This document shows positions 44,611 to 52,884 of a stretch of 64,000 nt of DNA, in pieces. How positions within the stretch are numbered: the stretch's first letter is position 1; each line of letters begins with the position of its first letter. Source of the stretch: Fictibacillus arsenicus (GTDB lineage: Bacteria; Bacillota; Bacilli; Bacillales; Fictibacillaceae); contig NZ_CP016761.1 in the NCBI RefSeq assembly GCF_001642935.1, forward strand, positions 682,001-746,000, read 5' to 3'. The position numbers and the translations under genes are program-made. The notes beneath the pieces are model-generated. The model was not told the origin of the DNA. It worked only from the letters and a program-made list of their open reading frames with translations, and made no database searches.

Positions 44611-44637
44611 GGGAGCTTCTAAAGCTCTTTTTTTATT
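44611..44637 (+). terminator. Terminator of the small membrane protein gene
   Basis: GAGCTT-CTA-AAGCTC followed by about eight T. Confidence 0.8.
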
Positions 44638-44647
44638 TTAAAATCTA

Positions 44648-44915
44648 TTGAAAGTAGTTGATTTCCGCTCCAGGATGCTCGCTTTCCGGGCGGCGTGCGG
44701 TGAGCCTCCTCTGCGCTTTGCGCCGGTAGGAGTCTCACCTGTCCCGCTTCATGGAAGTATCCTTGCTCCTGCGTCTACAAGTAAAAACTACCGATGTGAG
44801 CTTCCTCGTCGCATGCCCAACAAGAAGCTTCTCAGGTGGTAGGCACGCACCTTACGCTCCAATCAACTAGTCAACGAAGGCAAAAACGACTCAAAAGCAA
44901 CAATCTTTTAGAAAA
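44648..44915 (+). repeat. Interspersed repeat, forward copy with extra internal module
   Basis: Canonical ends plus an insert of about 100 bases (about 44765-44850) that is shared with the copy at 45920: GCTCCTGCGTCTACA, CTCGTCGCATGCC and a hairpin AGCTTC/GAAGCT. Together with the flanking tails it accounts for the gap up to the HAD gene. A short open frame in it is not a gene. Confidence 0.82.
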
Positions 44916-45003
44916 GTACTTTTTAATAACACATAAGTTAATTTTGAATTATTGTACTTATGGGTAAACTTACTAATGGACTAAGCAATAAAGGATGATA
45001 TTA

Positions 45004-45864
45004 ATGAAACTGATCGCAATAGATATGGATGGAACACTAGTTAATAAACAGTTAAAAGTTACGAAAGAGAACAGTAAGGTCATTTCACAAGCAGTAAAAG
45101 ATGGACATCATGTTGTCATTGCAACCGGGCGTTCTTATGATGAAGCAAGGCATACATTAGAAGAAGCAGAATTGCATCTGCCTCTTATCTGTGTAAACGG
45201 AGCTGAAATCAGGTCTGCTGAATGGGAGATTCTTTCTTCAACACCTCTAGAGTTCTCACAATATGAAGAAATCAAAAGTATTCTAGATAAAGAGGACATC
45301 TATTACGAATTGTATACAAGTAAGGGAACGTATACGGATAATCGTGAAAAAGCCTATGAGGTTATGAAGGATATTGTTATTACTTCAAATCCTGAAGCAA
45401 CGGATGATGATGTTCAAAAGGCAGCTTTACGCCGTTTTCGTTTAGGACTTGTAAGTGTAGTAGGAGATTTTGAAAAACTTTTGGATCAAAAAGATATAGA
45501 GGTCTATAAGTTCCTTGCTTTTTCAAGTGATACAGAAAAACTTAAGCGTGCGTTTCAGCATCTGCAAGCGGTTGATGATCTAGCAGTCAGCTCGTCAGCT
45601 GATAATAACTTGGAGATTACAAATAGTGAAGCGCAAAAAGGTGTGGCTTTAAAAAGGTTTGCAGAAATAAAAGGAATCCCTATGGATAACACGATGGCAA
45701 TCGGAGATAACTACAATGATGTTTCGATGCTCGAAATTGCGGGTTTTCCTGTAGCCATGGGAAATGCGGTGGACGAGGTAATAGATATGGCTGCTTTCGT
45801 AACAAAAGAGAATGACCAAAGCGGAGTAGCGTTTGCTATTCAAAGATTTTTAGAAACAAAATAA
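45004..45864 (+). CDS. HAD-superfamily phosphatase, Cof type
   Basis: 286 residues from ATG 45004 (AAAGGATG). Motif I AIDMDGTLV, motif II VIATGRSY, Lys of motif III in the AQKGVALKRF block and motif IV AIGDNYNDVSML. A Cof-type (class IIB) cap lies between motifs II and III. Such enzymes dephosphorylate sugar phosphates, FMN or PLP; the substrate is not evident. It stands alone between two copies of the interspersed repeat. Confidence 0.9.
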   Translation: MKLIAIDMDGTLVNKQLKVTKENSKVISQAVKDGHHVVIATGRSYDEARHTLEEAELHLPLICVNGAEIRSAEWEILSSTPLEFSQYEEIKSILDKEDIYYELYTSKGTYTDNREKAYEVMKDIVITSNPEATDDDVQKAALRRFRLGLVSVVGDFEKLLDQKDIEVYKFLAFSSDTEKLKRAFQHLQAVDDLAVSSSADNNLEITNSEAQKGVALKRFAEIKGIPMDNTMAIGDNYNDVSMLEIAGFPVAMGNAVDEVIDMAAFVTKENDQSGVAFAIQRFLETK

Positions 45865-45919
45865 CGTTTACAGAAGCTAGTTCGAAAATGTCGAGCTGGC
45901 TTTTTTATTTTAGCTGATT

Positions 45920-46212
45920 GGAAAACTTGTAGCTCTTGAAAGGAGTTAATTTCCGTTCCAGGATGCTCGCTTTCCGCGGGGCGTGCGGTGAGCCTCCTCG
46001 CGCTTTTGTGCCATTAGGAGTCTCAATGGAGTTAGTGTGCTCCTGCGTCTACATGTAAATTCTGACGAAGTGTATTCCTCGTCGCATGCCTTGCGAGAAG
46101 AATACTCAGGTAGCTGGCACGCTGATCCCGCCGGAGTCTCGCACCTTGCACTCCAATCAACTTGCCAAAGAAGAGAATGAAAAAAATCAAGGCAACAATT
46201 TTTTAGAGAAGA
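45920..46212 (+). repeat. Interspersed repeat, forward copy with extra internal module
   Basis: Same composite type as the copy at 44648. The inner hairpin here is GTATTC with GAATAC where the other has AGCTTC with GAAGCT, so the pairing is kept while the bases differ. It fills most of the 460-base gap before glpQ. Confidence 0.82.
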
Positions 46213-46325
46213 GCCCTTATTAATAATTTCTTTACTTCAGATTTACGCAGGTGTAAACAATTCTTCAAACTCCCTTGTTAATGTGAGAGAGTACTTCACT
46301 GACAACAAAGGGAGAGTGTAATATC

Positions 46326-47171
46326 ATGTTCAAAGCTACTATTGGTGCTCTTGCGTTAAGCCTTACAGTTATGGGATCAGGACTTACAGCAGATGCAGCT
46401 GAAAAAGAGAAAGAGATATTGAATGTAGCACATCGGGGTGCTTCTGGTTATGCACCGGAACATACTTTAATGTCATACAAGATGGGTGAACAAATGCACG
46501 GGGACTACATAGAGGTAGATCTTCAGATGACAAAAGACGGTGAGCTTATCGCCATGCATGATGAAACACTTGATCGTACTACGAATGGAACAGGACAGGT
46601 TAAAGATTACACGCTAGAAGAAATTAAAGAGCTTGATGCAGGCAGCTGGTTCAATGAGAAATATCCGGAAAAAGCAAAAACTGAGTATGAAGGTCTTAAA
46701 GTGCCAACATTAGAAGAAGTGTTTCAAACGTTCGGAAAGAATGCGAACTATTATATCGAAACAAAATCACCTGAGGTCTACCCTGGGATGGAAGAAAAAC
46801 TCGCAGAGATGGTTGATGAATATGGAATTAACAAAGATACATTACTAGTGCAGTCGTTCAGCTCTGCAAGTTTATTGAAAATGAACGAGATCGACCCCTC
46901 TATGAAACTAGTACAGCTAATGTGGTATACATCACCAGCTGCCATTTCTGATGCAGAAGTTGAAGCTATTAAACAATATGCAGTCGGAATCGGACCAAAC
47001 AGTGCTATGATCGACAAGGCGTATGTTCAGAAAACGGTTCAAAACGGACTTGAGATACATCCTTATACAGTGAATGAAAAAGAAGAAATGCAAAAGCTAA
47101 TCGAATGGGGCGTAACCGGAATATTCACAAACTTTCCAGACCTGTTGAATGAAGTGAAAAAAGGACGATAA
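46326..47171 (+). CDS. glpQ: Secreted glycerophosphodiester phosphodiesterase
   Basis: 281 residues with a signal peptide ending near ADAAEK (about residue 22). Catalytic motifs AHRGASGYAPEHT, EVDLQMTKDGELIAMHDETLDRTTNG split as usual, and YIETKSPE; the two catalytic histidines and metal-binding Glu/Asp are present. It releases glycerol-3-phosphate from phosphodiesters or teichoic acid. RBS AAGGGAGAG. Slightly shorter than B. subtilis GlpQ (293). Confidence 0.92.
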   Translation: MFKATIGALALSLTVMGSGLTADAAEKEKEILNVAHRGASGYAPEHTLMSYKMGEQMHGDYIEVDLQMTKDGELIAMHDETLDRTTNGTGQVKDYTLEEIKELDAGSWFNEKYPEKAKTEYEGLKVPTLEEVFQTFGKNANYYIETKSPEVYPGMEEKLAEMVDEYGINKDTLLVQSFSSASLLKMNEIDPSMKLVQLMWYTSPAAISDAEVEAIKQYAVGIGPNSAMIDKAYVQKTVQNGLEIHPYTVNEKEEMQKLIEWGVTGIFTNFPDLLNEVKKGR

Positions 47172-47210
47172 AAAAAAGCAGCTGGCATATATGCGTCAGC
47201 TGCTTTTTTC
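47172..47210 (+). terminator. Terminator after glpQ
   Basis: AAAAAAGCAGCTG with CAGCTGCTTTTTT. Confidence 0.88.
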
Positions 47211-47220
47211 TGTTTCAACA

Positions 47221-47250
47221 AAAAAAGAGCGGAAGTTGATCCGCTCTAAG
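47221..47250 (-). terminator. Terminator of the minus-strand ABC operon
   Basis: AGAGCGGA with TCCGCTCT; a run of T follows on the minus strand. Confidence 0.8.
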
Positions 47251-47251
47251 T

Positions 47252-48319
47252 TTATTTGCTTAACCCTAATCGAATATTCATGATCTTTCTTAACACGAAG
47301 TAACTAAGGACTGCGCCGATCGAAGCTGAAAAATAATAGCTGATTAAAGACGTGTTATTATAAGAACCAAATAGATTTCCGCCCGCCATACCAAACGCAA
47401 GAGCAAAGCAAAGTATTACACCAAAGCTGAAGAAACGCTTTCCTTTTTCAAAAACAAGTAATCTTCCATTATTTTCGTTCTTCGTAGAGCTGAAAAACCA
47501 AATCCCGAGTGGAAATGTTACTGCAAAATAAATAAGCGGAGAGAGCAGTGTAAGATAATTTGGCATTCTTGTATGATCTGCAACAGAACCATAAATATTA
47601 TCAACGACATCCGTATAATAGGCGAATTCGAAAACAGTCACAGGGAGTGTAGCTGTTGCAATAAAATCTCCAAATGTATTTAAGGATCCGCCGTTCAGAC
47701 CAGTCATCATATCTAATTGAACCCCGTGAAACATCAGAAATGTTCCTATTAGAGAAAAGAAACCAACCGGGAAGAACAAGAAAATAAAACTTAGAATAAA
47801 CTGTGATATTATGCTGCCGGCGATCGTTCCTATAAACATACTAAAAGTGAATATGGCGATAGAAAAAGGGATTACTAAACTCATGAATTCCAGTAAAAAT
47901 GATGCATCGGCAATTTCATTAAGAATCGTAAACCTTACAATGAGCATACATAATAATAGATTAACTAAAAGTCCAGTAGTGATATGTACTGCACCAAACA
48001 TCCATTTTGAAAGAAAAATATCTTTTCTTTTAAAAGGAAGCGAAAATGTCAGATCAGTAGAATGTGTTGTTCTCTCCGGCCCGATGAGCAAAGAGGCAAA
48101 CCCTACCAGAATCAGCGTCATAAACAAGGCGATTTGAACACCATGAAAACTAAAGTTTAATTGTGATGTTTTTAAATGAAATTCGTCTACCTGTGTTTGA
48201 AGATTTTGTGCTTCCCCAAAAAAGAAAAAAGGAAGAAAAAAGAATAAAGAAAGATAAACGGCCCAAACAGCCGGCGCCGCTAATTTTTGATTTCTCATCC
48301 ATAATGCTTTATGAAACAT
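47252..48319 (-). CDS. ABC transporter permease of a YtrA-type operon
   Basis: 355 residues from ATG 48319 (minus-strand RBS TGGAGGGGAA). Eight or so membrane helices, with an ABC-2-like fold and no ATPase domain. The start overlaps the ATPase stop by 11 bases. Works with the ATPase encoded just upstream. The operon is GntR-ATPase-permease, the pattern of envelope-stress transporters such as YtrABCDEF, but the cargo is unknown. Confidence 0.82.
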   Translation of the reverse strand: MFHKALWMRNQKLAAPAVWAVYLSLFFFLPFFFFGEAQNLQTQVDEFHLKTSQLNFSFHGVQIALFMTLILVGFASLLIGPERTTHSTDLTFSLPFKRKDIFLSKWMFGAVHITTGLLVNLLLCMLIVRFTILNEIADASFLLEFMSLVIPFSIAIFTFSMFIGTIAGSIISQFILSFIFLFFPVGFFSLIGTFLMFHGVQLDMMTGLNGGSLNTFGDFIATATLPVTVFEFAYYTDVVDNIYGSVADHTRMPNYLTLLSPLIYFAVTFPLGIWFFSSTKNENNGRLLVFEKGKRFFSFGVILCFALAFGMAGGNLFGSYNNTSLISYYFSASIGAVLSYFVLRKIMNIRLGLSK

Positions 48320-49193
48320 GTGATTCCCCTCCAAGCGATGAAATAAATATATCTTCAAGTGTCATCGGAAGCTCTTCTAACAATAAAGGCTGCTCTTGCT
48401 GCATCTTTTCCATTGTTGCCTCAATATTGCCTTTGATCATCAGCGTATACACTCTTCCGGTCTGAGAAAGTATGCTTACGTTGTTTAAGTTTGCAATTTT
48501 CTCAGGAAGAGAATGCTTGTAAACGGCTTGAACTTTCCTGAATGATGATTTAGCATCTTCAATCGAAGTAGTTGACTCGATCTGACCATCCTTCATCATA
48601 ATAAGTACGTCAGCTATCTTTTCAACTTCCTCAAGGTGATGGGTGGAAATAAGAACACTTAATTGACGTTCACTTACTTCTTCAATAATAAATTGAAGAA
48701 TATTTCGTTTTACGATCGGATCCAGCCCGTTTGTTGGTTCATCCAAAATAATAAAATCAGCTTTTGTAGAGAATGAAAGAATCATAAGAAATAAAGCTTT
48801 CATCCCTTTGGAATAGGTTCTAAGCTTTCTGTTTTTTGGGAGCTTAAAACGATCCATTAAAGAGTAAAAATACATAACATCAAAATCTTCATAGATCGCA
48901 TCATACAGTTTCACAATCTCTTTTACGTTGTAGGATTTTAAAATTTCAGTAGAATCAGGAACATAAGTAAGCTTTTGCTTAACTTCAGGCTGGCGGTGGA
49001 TATTGATTTCATTAAATGTTACTTCGCCTTCGTCTGGGTCGAGAATCCCGGCAAGTGTTCTGAGCAAAGTAGATTTACCGACACCGTTTCGGCCAACAAT
49101 ACCTGCAATCATACCGGGCTCAAGAGTAATATTGACATGTTCTAAAACCTGGCGTCCATCTATCTTTTTACTAACATTAATCATTTTTAACAT
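48309..49193 (-). CDS. ABC transporter ATPase of a YtrA-type operon
   Basis: 294 residues from ATG 49193, ten bases after GGAGG; the frame extends further but without an RBS. Walker A GRNGVGKSTLL, Walker B FIILDEPTNGLDP and the H loop STHHLEEVEKIAD; the signature is the weak form TYSKGMKALF, as in drug or lantibiotic-type exporters. It overlaps the GntR gene by 17 bases. Confidence 0.88.
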   Translation of the reverse strand: MLKMINVSKKIDGRQVLEHVNITLEPGMIAGIVGRNGVGKSTLLRTLAGILDPDEGEVTFNEINIHRQPEVKQKLTYVPDSTEILKSYNVKEIVKLYDAIYEDFDVMYFYSLMDRFKLPKNRKLRTYSKGMKALFLMILSFSTKADFIILDEPTNGLDPIVKRNILQFIIEEVSERQLSVLISTHHLEEVEKIADVLIMMKDGQIESTTSIEDAKSSFRKVQAVYKHSLPEKIANLNNVSILSQTGRVYTLMIKGNIEATMEKMQQEQPLLLEELPMTLEDIFISSLGGESHVS

Positions 49194-49581
49194 GGTCGTT
49201 ATGCCCTCCAAGCTCATCAGAAAACTTTTTTATCCATAGTGTCAACGTTTGCTGGTCGATTCCTAAATAAGAAGCATCAATGACAAGCTGTTTGATTTGC
49301 TGCTTCATCTCGGCAATCTTCTGCTCATCGGCTCTGGGGGTTATGGAAGCAGAAACGAAAGTGCCTTTTCCCCGCAGAGTCTCGATGATTCCTTGCCGCT
49401 CTAGTTCTTGGTACGCTTTACTTACTGTGTTTGGATTTATCAATAATGTTCCTGATAGTTCTCTTACCGAAGGCAACTTATCTTCGGGCTGCAGGATCTC
49501 CTTCAAAATCAGCTCTTTAATTTGATGGACGACTTGCTCCCATATTGGCGTATTGCTTCGGGGATCTAAATTTAAAATCAT
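49177..49581 (-). CDS. GntR-family regulator, YtrA subfamily
   Basis: 134 residues. Short YtrA-type GntR: winged helix (PSVRELSGTLLINPNTVSKAYQELERQG) in the first 75 residues and only a small C-terminal dimer helix, so no large effector domain. First gene of the ATPase-permease operon and a likely autorepressor through the operator at 49607. Such regulators respond to cell-wall antibiotics in B. subtilis. Confidence 0.9.
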   Translation of the reverse strand: MILNLDPRSNTPIWEQVVHQIKELILKEILQPEDKLPSVRELSGTLLINPNTVSKAYQELERQGIIETLRGKGTFVSASITPRADEQKIAEMKQQIKQLVIDASYLGIDQQTLTLWIKKFSDELGGHNDHVKND

Positions 49582-49606
49582 ATTATCCCACCTTTAAATA
49601 CTATGT

Positions 49607-49629
49607 GTGTATTACTCTATATAGTACAC
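49607..49629. promoter_or_regulatory. Candidate YtrA-type operator
   Basis: GTGTA-N13-TACAC inverted repeat 26 bases before the GntR start, in its promoter region. Confidence 0.55.
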
Positions 49630-49722
49630 TTATAACATACAGGATTAGTAAATTCCTGTCAATGTACTTTTCTTTACTTTTTATAATGCAGGAACCTACA
49701 ATAATTGCAGGAGGTGTTCAGC

Positions 49723-50550
49723 ATGAAACAATTGATTGATGAAGCAAAACTGCTGATTTTTGATCTGGACGGAACTCTTTATGAAGACACGGATCATTTT
49801 GATTATTATTGCAGGCTGATGCAGCAGCGTGTTGCAGATGATAAGAAACAGGCATTTTGGGATACATATGAGAACATGAAAAAGGGGACACATCCTGTTG
49901 CGATCGGGAAGGTATATGATATTAAAAATGATACGAGTGTAACAGTGGATCCTATGACACTGCAAGTAACAAAGGTCACATCATTTGATGGGGAAGACTG
50001 GCAAGAAGAAAGGATAAAACAGGAATATGCCGGCGAACTTGTATATGATTTTGAACGCCTGATTGCAATTGGTGATGGCTGGTGGCTGCCCTATGCGACA
50101 GCTATGCATTTTGGGCTGAAGCAAAGCGATACATGGGAATGTTATAACGCTACGAAAGAATATATGGTTACGGATCAATTTAATTTAACAAAAACACCTG
50201 GGCTGAAAGATGGTTTGATTCGTCTAAAAGAGGAAAAGAAGCTTGTCCTGCTCACGAACAGCGAAAGAGAAGATGTAAAAAGACTGCTAAACGAACTTGA
50301 GCTTGAGGGGATATTTCATGCCCTTTTTACAGAAGGACACAAGCCCTTAAAAACAAAAGAAAAGATGCAAACTATCCTGGACGAATTTGGTGTGCAGCCT
50401 CATGAGGCCGTTTCAATCGGCGATAATTTTATTAATGAAATTGCACCGGCTCTGTTAATGGGATTAAAAGCTATCTACATACAGCCTAACCGTATAGAAG
50501 TTGATCACGAAAATCTTATTATTATCCCTACCTTGACGAACGCTTTATAA
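49723..50550 (+). CDS. HAD-superfamily hydrolase
   Basis: 275 residues from ATG 49723 (RBS GGAGGTG). Motif I LIFDLDGTLYEDTDHF, motif II LLTNSERED, Lys in HKPLKTKEKM and motif IV SIGDNFINEIAPAL. Helical cap after motif I as in class I HAD enzymes (pyrimidine nucleotidase-like). Divergent from the GntR operon. Substrate unknown. Confidence 0.87.
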   Translation: MKQLIDEAKLLIFDLDGTLYEDTDHFDYYCRLMQQRVADDKKQAFWDTYENMKKGTHPVAIGKVYDIKNDTSVTVDPMTLQVTKVTSFDGEDWQEERIKQEYAGELVYDFERLIAIGDGWWLPYATAMHFGLKQSDTWECYNATKEYMVTDQFNLTKTPGLKDGLIRLKEEKKLVLLTNSEREDVKRLLNELELEGIFHALFTEGHKPLKTKEKMQTILDEFGVQPHEAVSIGDNFINEIAPALLMGLKAIYIQPNRIEVDHENLIIIPTLTNAL

Positions 50551-50627
50551 AAAATAATCTCATGACTTGTTCTAAATAGGACAAATCCCCTTACAATTTA
50601 TAGTAGGTATAAAAGGGGGCATGTATT

Positions 50628-51911
50628 TTGAAAAAATCCATGTGGTTTATGCTGGGCTTTGGCATATACGGTGCATTGATGTGGTATTACTTGTTTCACG
50701 GAGCCGATTCGGCACTGCCAGTAGACCTTAAGGGATCCGCGGCGGACCCGGCAATGTTTATGACGGACAGAGAGCTGGAGTTGAGTACTGATTTCTCAAG
50801 GATAAAGGACTTTTTGTACTTTATTTCTGTACCGCTCGAATGGATGATCTACTTATTTGTTCTAGGTTTTGGACTGTCAAAATGGTTTCGAAAAGCATCA
50901 AGCGGGCTAACAAGATTTTCTATCGTTCATACGGCGGTCTATGTTTTGCTACTGTCGTTTGCGAGCTGGGTGTTAACATTTCCCCTCCGCTATTACAGCT
51001 TTACAGTATCAAAAAGCTATAACATATCCGTCCAATCCTTTCATAGCTGGATGAGGGACGGTCTTGTGGATTTCTGGATCAGCTGGGCACTGACAACGCT
51101 CATGGTTGGAGTCATGTATTGGCTGATCAAAAAATATGAAAAAAGATGGTGGCTGTTTGCATGGCTGCTCTCCATTCCTTTTACTGTGTTTTTATACTTT
51201 ATTCAGCCTGTCGTGATTGATCCGTTGTACAACAAGTTCTACCCGCTGCAGGATGAAGCTTTAAAAGAAAAGATCCTTAACATTGCCGAAAAAGCGGAAA
51301 TACCGGCTGAAAATGTGTATGAAGTGAACATGTCTGAAAAGACGAATGCATTAAACGCATATGTTAACGGAATCGGTTCTAACTTGAGAATTGTCTTATG
51401 GGATACAACGTTAAATAAATTGAGTGATAACCAAGTGTTGTTTGTCATGGCTCATGAGATCGGACATTATGTGATGAATCACCTGTATTGGAACTTGATT
51501 TCTTCGATTGTTCTTTCATTCTTGGGCTTGTGGCTTGGTAATATCATCTATCGCAAGTGGATTGTGAAATACGGTAAGACGTGGGGTATTAAAGGAGTGG
51601 GGGACCTCGCCGCTCTTCCTGCTTTGCTTCTGATATTCTCGCTCCTAAGCTTCGTGGTTTCTCCAGTGGAAAATGCTGTTTCTAGAAAAGCGGAACGTGA
51701 TGCTGATCAGTACGCGATTCAGATGACAAAGAATCCTGAAGCAGCAGTTGGCGCTTTTCAGCAGCTGGCAACCGTGTCTTTGAGTGAAGTGAATCCGCCT
51801 AAAATTGTAAAGTGGTTCTTGTATGGCCATCCGACAATGCTTGAGCGTATCCACTTTTTAGACAGCTATAATACAGGGAAAACATTGGATAAGGAGCAGT
51901 TACCTTATTAA
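50628..51911 (+). CDS. yhfN: M48-family membrane metalloprotease, YhfN-like
   Basis: 427 residues from TTG 50628 (RBS AAAAGGGGG). Ste24/CAAX-prenyl-protease type: several membrane helices, zinc motif HEIGH (about residues 275-279) and third ligand Glu in ENAVSRKAERDAD. B. subtilis YhfN has nearly the same length and lies in the same hem-yhf neighbourhood. Probably acts in membrane protein quality control. Terminator directly after. Confidence 0.9.
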   Translation: MKKSMWFMLGFGIYGALMWYYLFHGADSALPVDLKGSAADPAMFMTDRELELSTDFSRIKDFLYFISVPLEWMIYLFVLGFGLSKWFRKASSGLTRFSIVHTAVYVLLLSFASWVLTFPLRYYSFTVSKSYNISVQSFHSWMRDGLVDFWISWALTTLMVGVMYWLIKKYEKRWWLFAWLLSIPFTVFLYFIQPVVIDPLYNKFYPLQDEALKEKILNIAEKAEIPAENVYEVNMSEKTNALNAYVNGIGSNLRIVLWDTTLNKLSDNQVLFVMAHEIGHYVMNHLYWNLISSIVLSFLGLWLGNIIYRKWIVKYGKTWGIKGVGDLAALPALLLIFSLLSFVVSPVENAVSRKAERDADQYAIQMTKNPEAAVGAFQQLATVSLSEVNPPKIVKWFLYGHPTMLERIHFLDSYNTGKTLDKEQLPY

Positions 51912-51914
51912 TTT

Positions 51915-51968
51915 TAAAAAAAGCTGGCCGAGAGTGGTTGAAATCCACTTTCACGGACCAGCTTTTTC
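51915..51968 (+). terminator. Terminator after yhfN
   Basis: Outer stem AAAAAGCTGG(CC) with (GG)ACCAGCTTTTT, and an inner AGTGG/CCACT hairpin. Functions on both strands in principle. Confidence 0.75.
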
Positions 51969-51970
51969 GT

Positions 51971-52099
51971 GTTTATGAGCGTTTCTCGAGATTTATGAGC
52001 GGTTCTCAAGATTTACGAGCGGTTCTCAGGATTTATGAGCGTTTCTCGAGATTTATGAGCGGTTCTCGAAATTTACGAGCGAAACTCAGATTTACAAGT
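51971..52099 (+). repeat. Period-20 intergenic array, core TTTAYGAGCG (7 units)
   Basis: The ten-base word (A/G)TTTAYGAGC begins at 51971, 51991, 52011, 52031, 52051 and 52071: five steps of exactly 20. A decayed seventh begins at 52090. The spacer halves are also alike (GTTCTC plus two or three bases). It lies between the convergent yhfN and motB genes. Confidence 0.92.
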
Positions 52100-52110
52100 T
52101 AACCTGAGTA

Positions 52111-52884
52111 TTATTTCACTGCCTGCAAGCTTACGTTCGGAAGAATCAAAACTTCTACTCGGCGGTTCTTCGCTCTGCCTTCAGCCGTTTTATTATCAGC
52201 TTTCGGCCGGTATTCGCCATAGCCGCTTGCACTTACTTGATTTGGTTTTAACGCGGGATTCTCAAGCAGAACTCGCATAAAATTAATTCCGCGGAATGCG
52301 CTCAGTTCCCAGTTGGACTGGAAATTAGCTGTACTGATCGGTACATTGTCAGTATGTCCTGCAATTACAATATTGCGCGGAGGGTTCGTAACAAGGAGAT
52401 CAGAAAGCTTCTTGCCGATTTCTCTAGACCCAGGCTTAACTGTTGCACTTCCGGAATCAAACAGGGCATTATCTAGAATGGTGATCAAAAGACCGTTTTC
52501 CGTTAGCTGCGTTTGGAGGCTTGTTGTAAGATTGTTAGCCTGAATGAATGCATTAATTCTTTTTTCTAAGTTTTCTAGAGCTTCAAGTTCTTTTTTAGCT
52601 TCCTCGAGACGTTCTTTTTCTTCCTTAGATATGATTTCTTTTTGCGTTTCAGGAATCGGCGTTGAATCTGGAGTAGGGATTGGCGCCTGTTCCTCCATTA
52701 CACCCGTACCGCTTGTGAATTCATTTCGGAATGCACTTGCCATTTGCTTAAACTTTTGGGCATCAATCTCACTCATTGCAAATAGAACAATAAATAGAGC
52801 TAAAAGCAGTGTGAGCATGTCAGCATAGGGTATGAGCCATGACTCATCTACATGATCTTCATGATGCTTCTTCTTTTTAGCCAA
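52111..52884 (-). CDS. motB: Flagellar motor stator protein MotB
   Basis: 257 residues from TTG 52884, overlapping the motA stop by eight bases; the reading LAKKKKHHEDHVDESWLIPY parallels known MotB starts. One membrane helix (about 20-40) with the proton-carrying Asp in PYADMLTLLLALFIVL. The C-terminal OmpA-like domain (about 130-245) binds peptidoglycan (VIAGHTDNVPI, ASGYGEYRP). Forms the stator with MotA. Confidence 0.93.
   Translation of the reverse strand: MAKKKKHHEDHVDESWLIPYADMLTLLLALFIVLFAMSEIDAQKFKQMASAFRNEFTSGTGVMEEQAPIPTPDSTPIPETQKEIISKEEKERLEEAKKELEALENLEKRINAFIQANNLTTSLQTQLTENGLLITILDNALFDSGSATVKPGSREIGKKLSDLLVTNPPRNIVIAGHTDNVPISTANFQSNWELSAFRGINFMRVLLENPALKPNQVSASGYGEYRPKADNKTAEGRAKNRRVEVLILPNVSLQAVK

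Noticed and set aside
44648-44842. Open frame of 64 codons
   Set aside because: It lies entirely in the interspersed repeat and is not kept in other copies.
51971-52099. CRISPR array
   Set aside because: Units of 20 bp with cores of about 10 bp are far too short, spacers are not unique 30-mers, and no cas genes occur.
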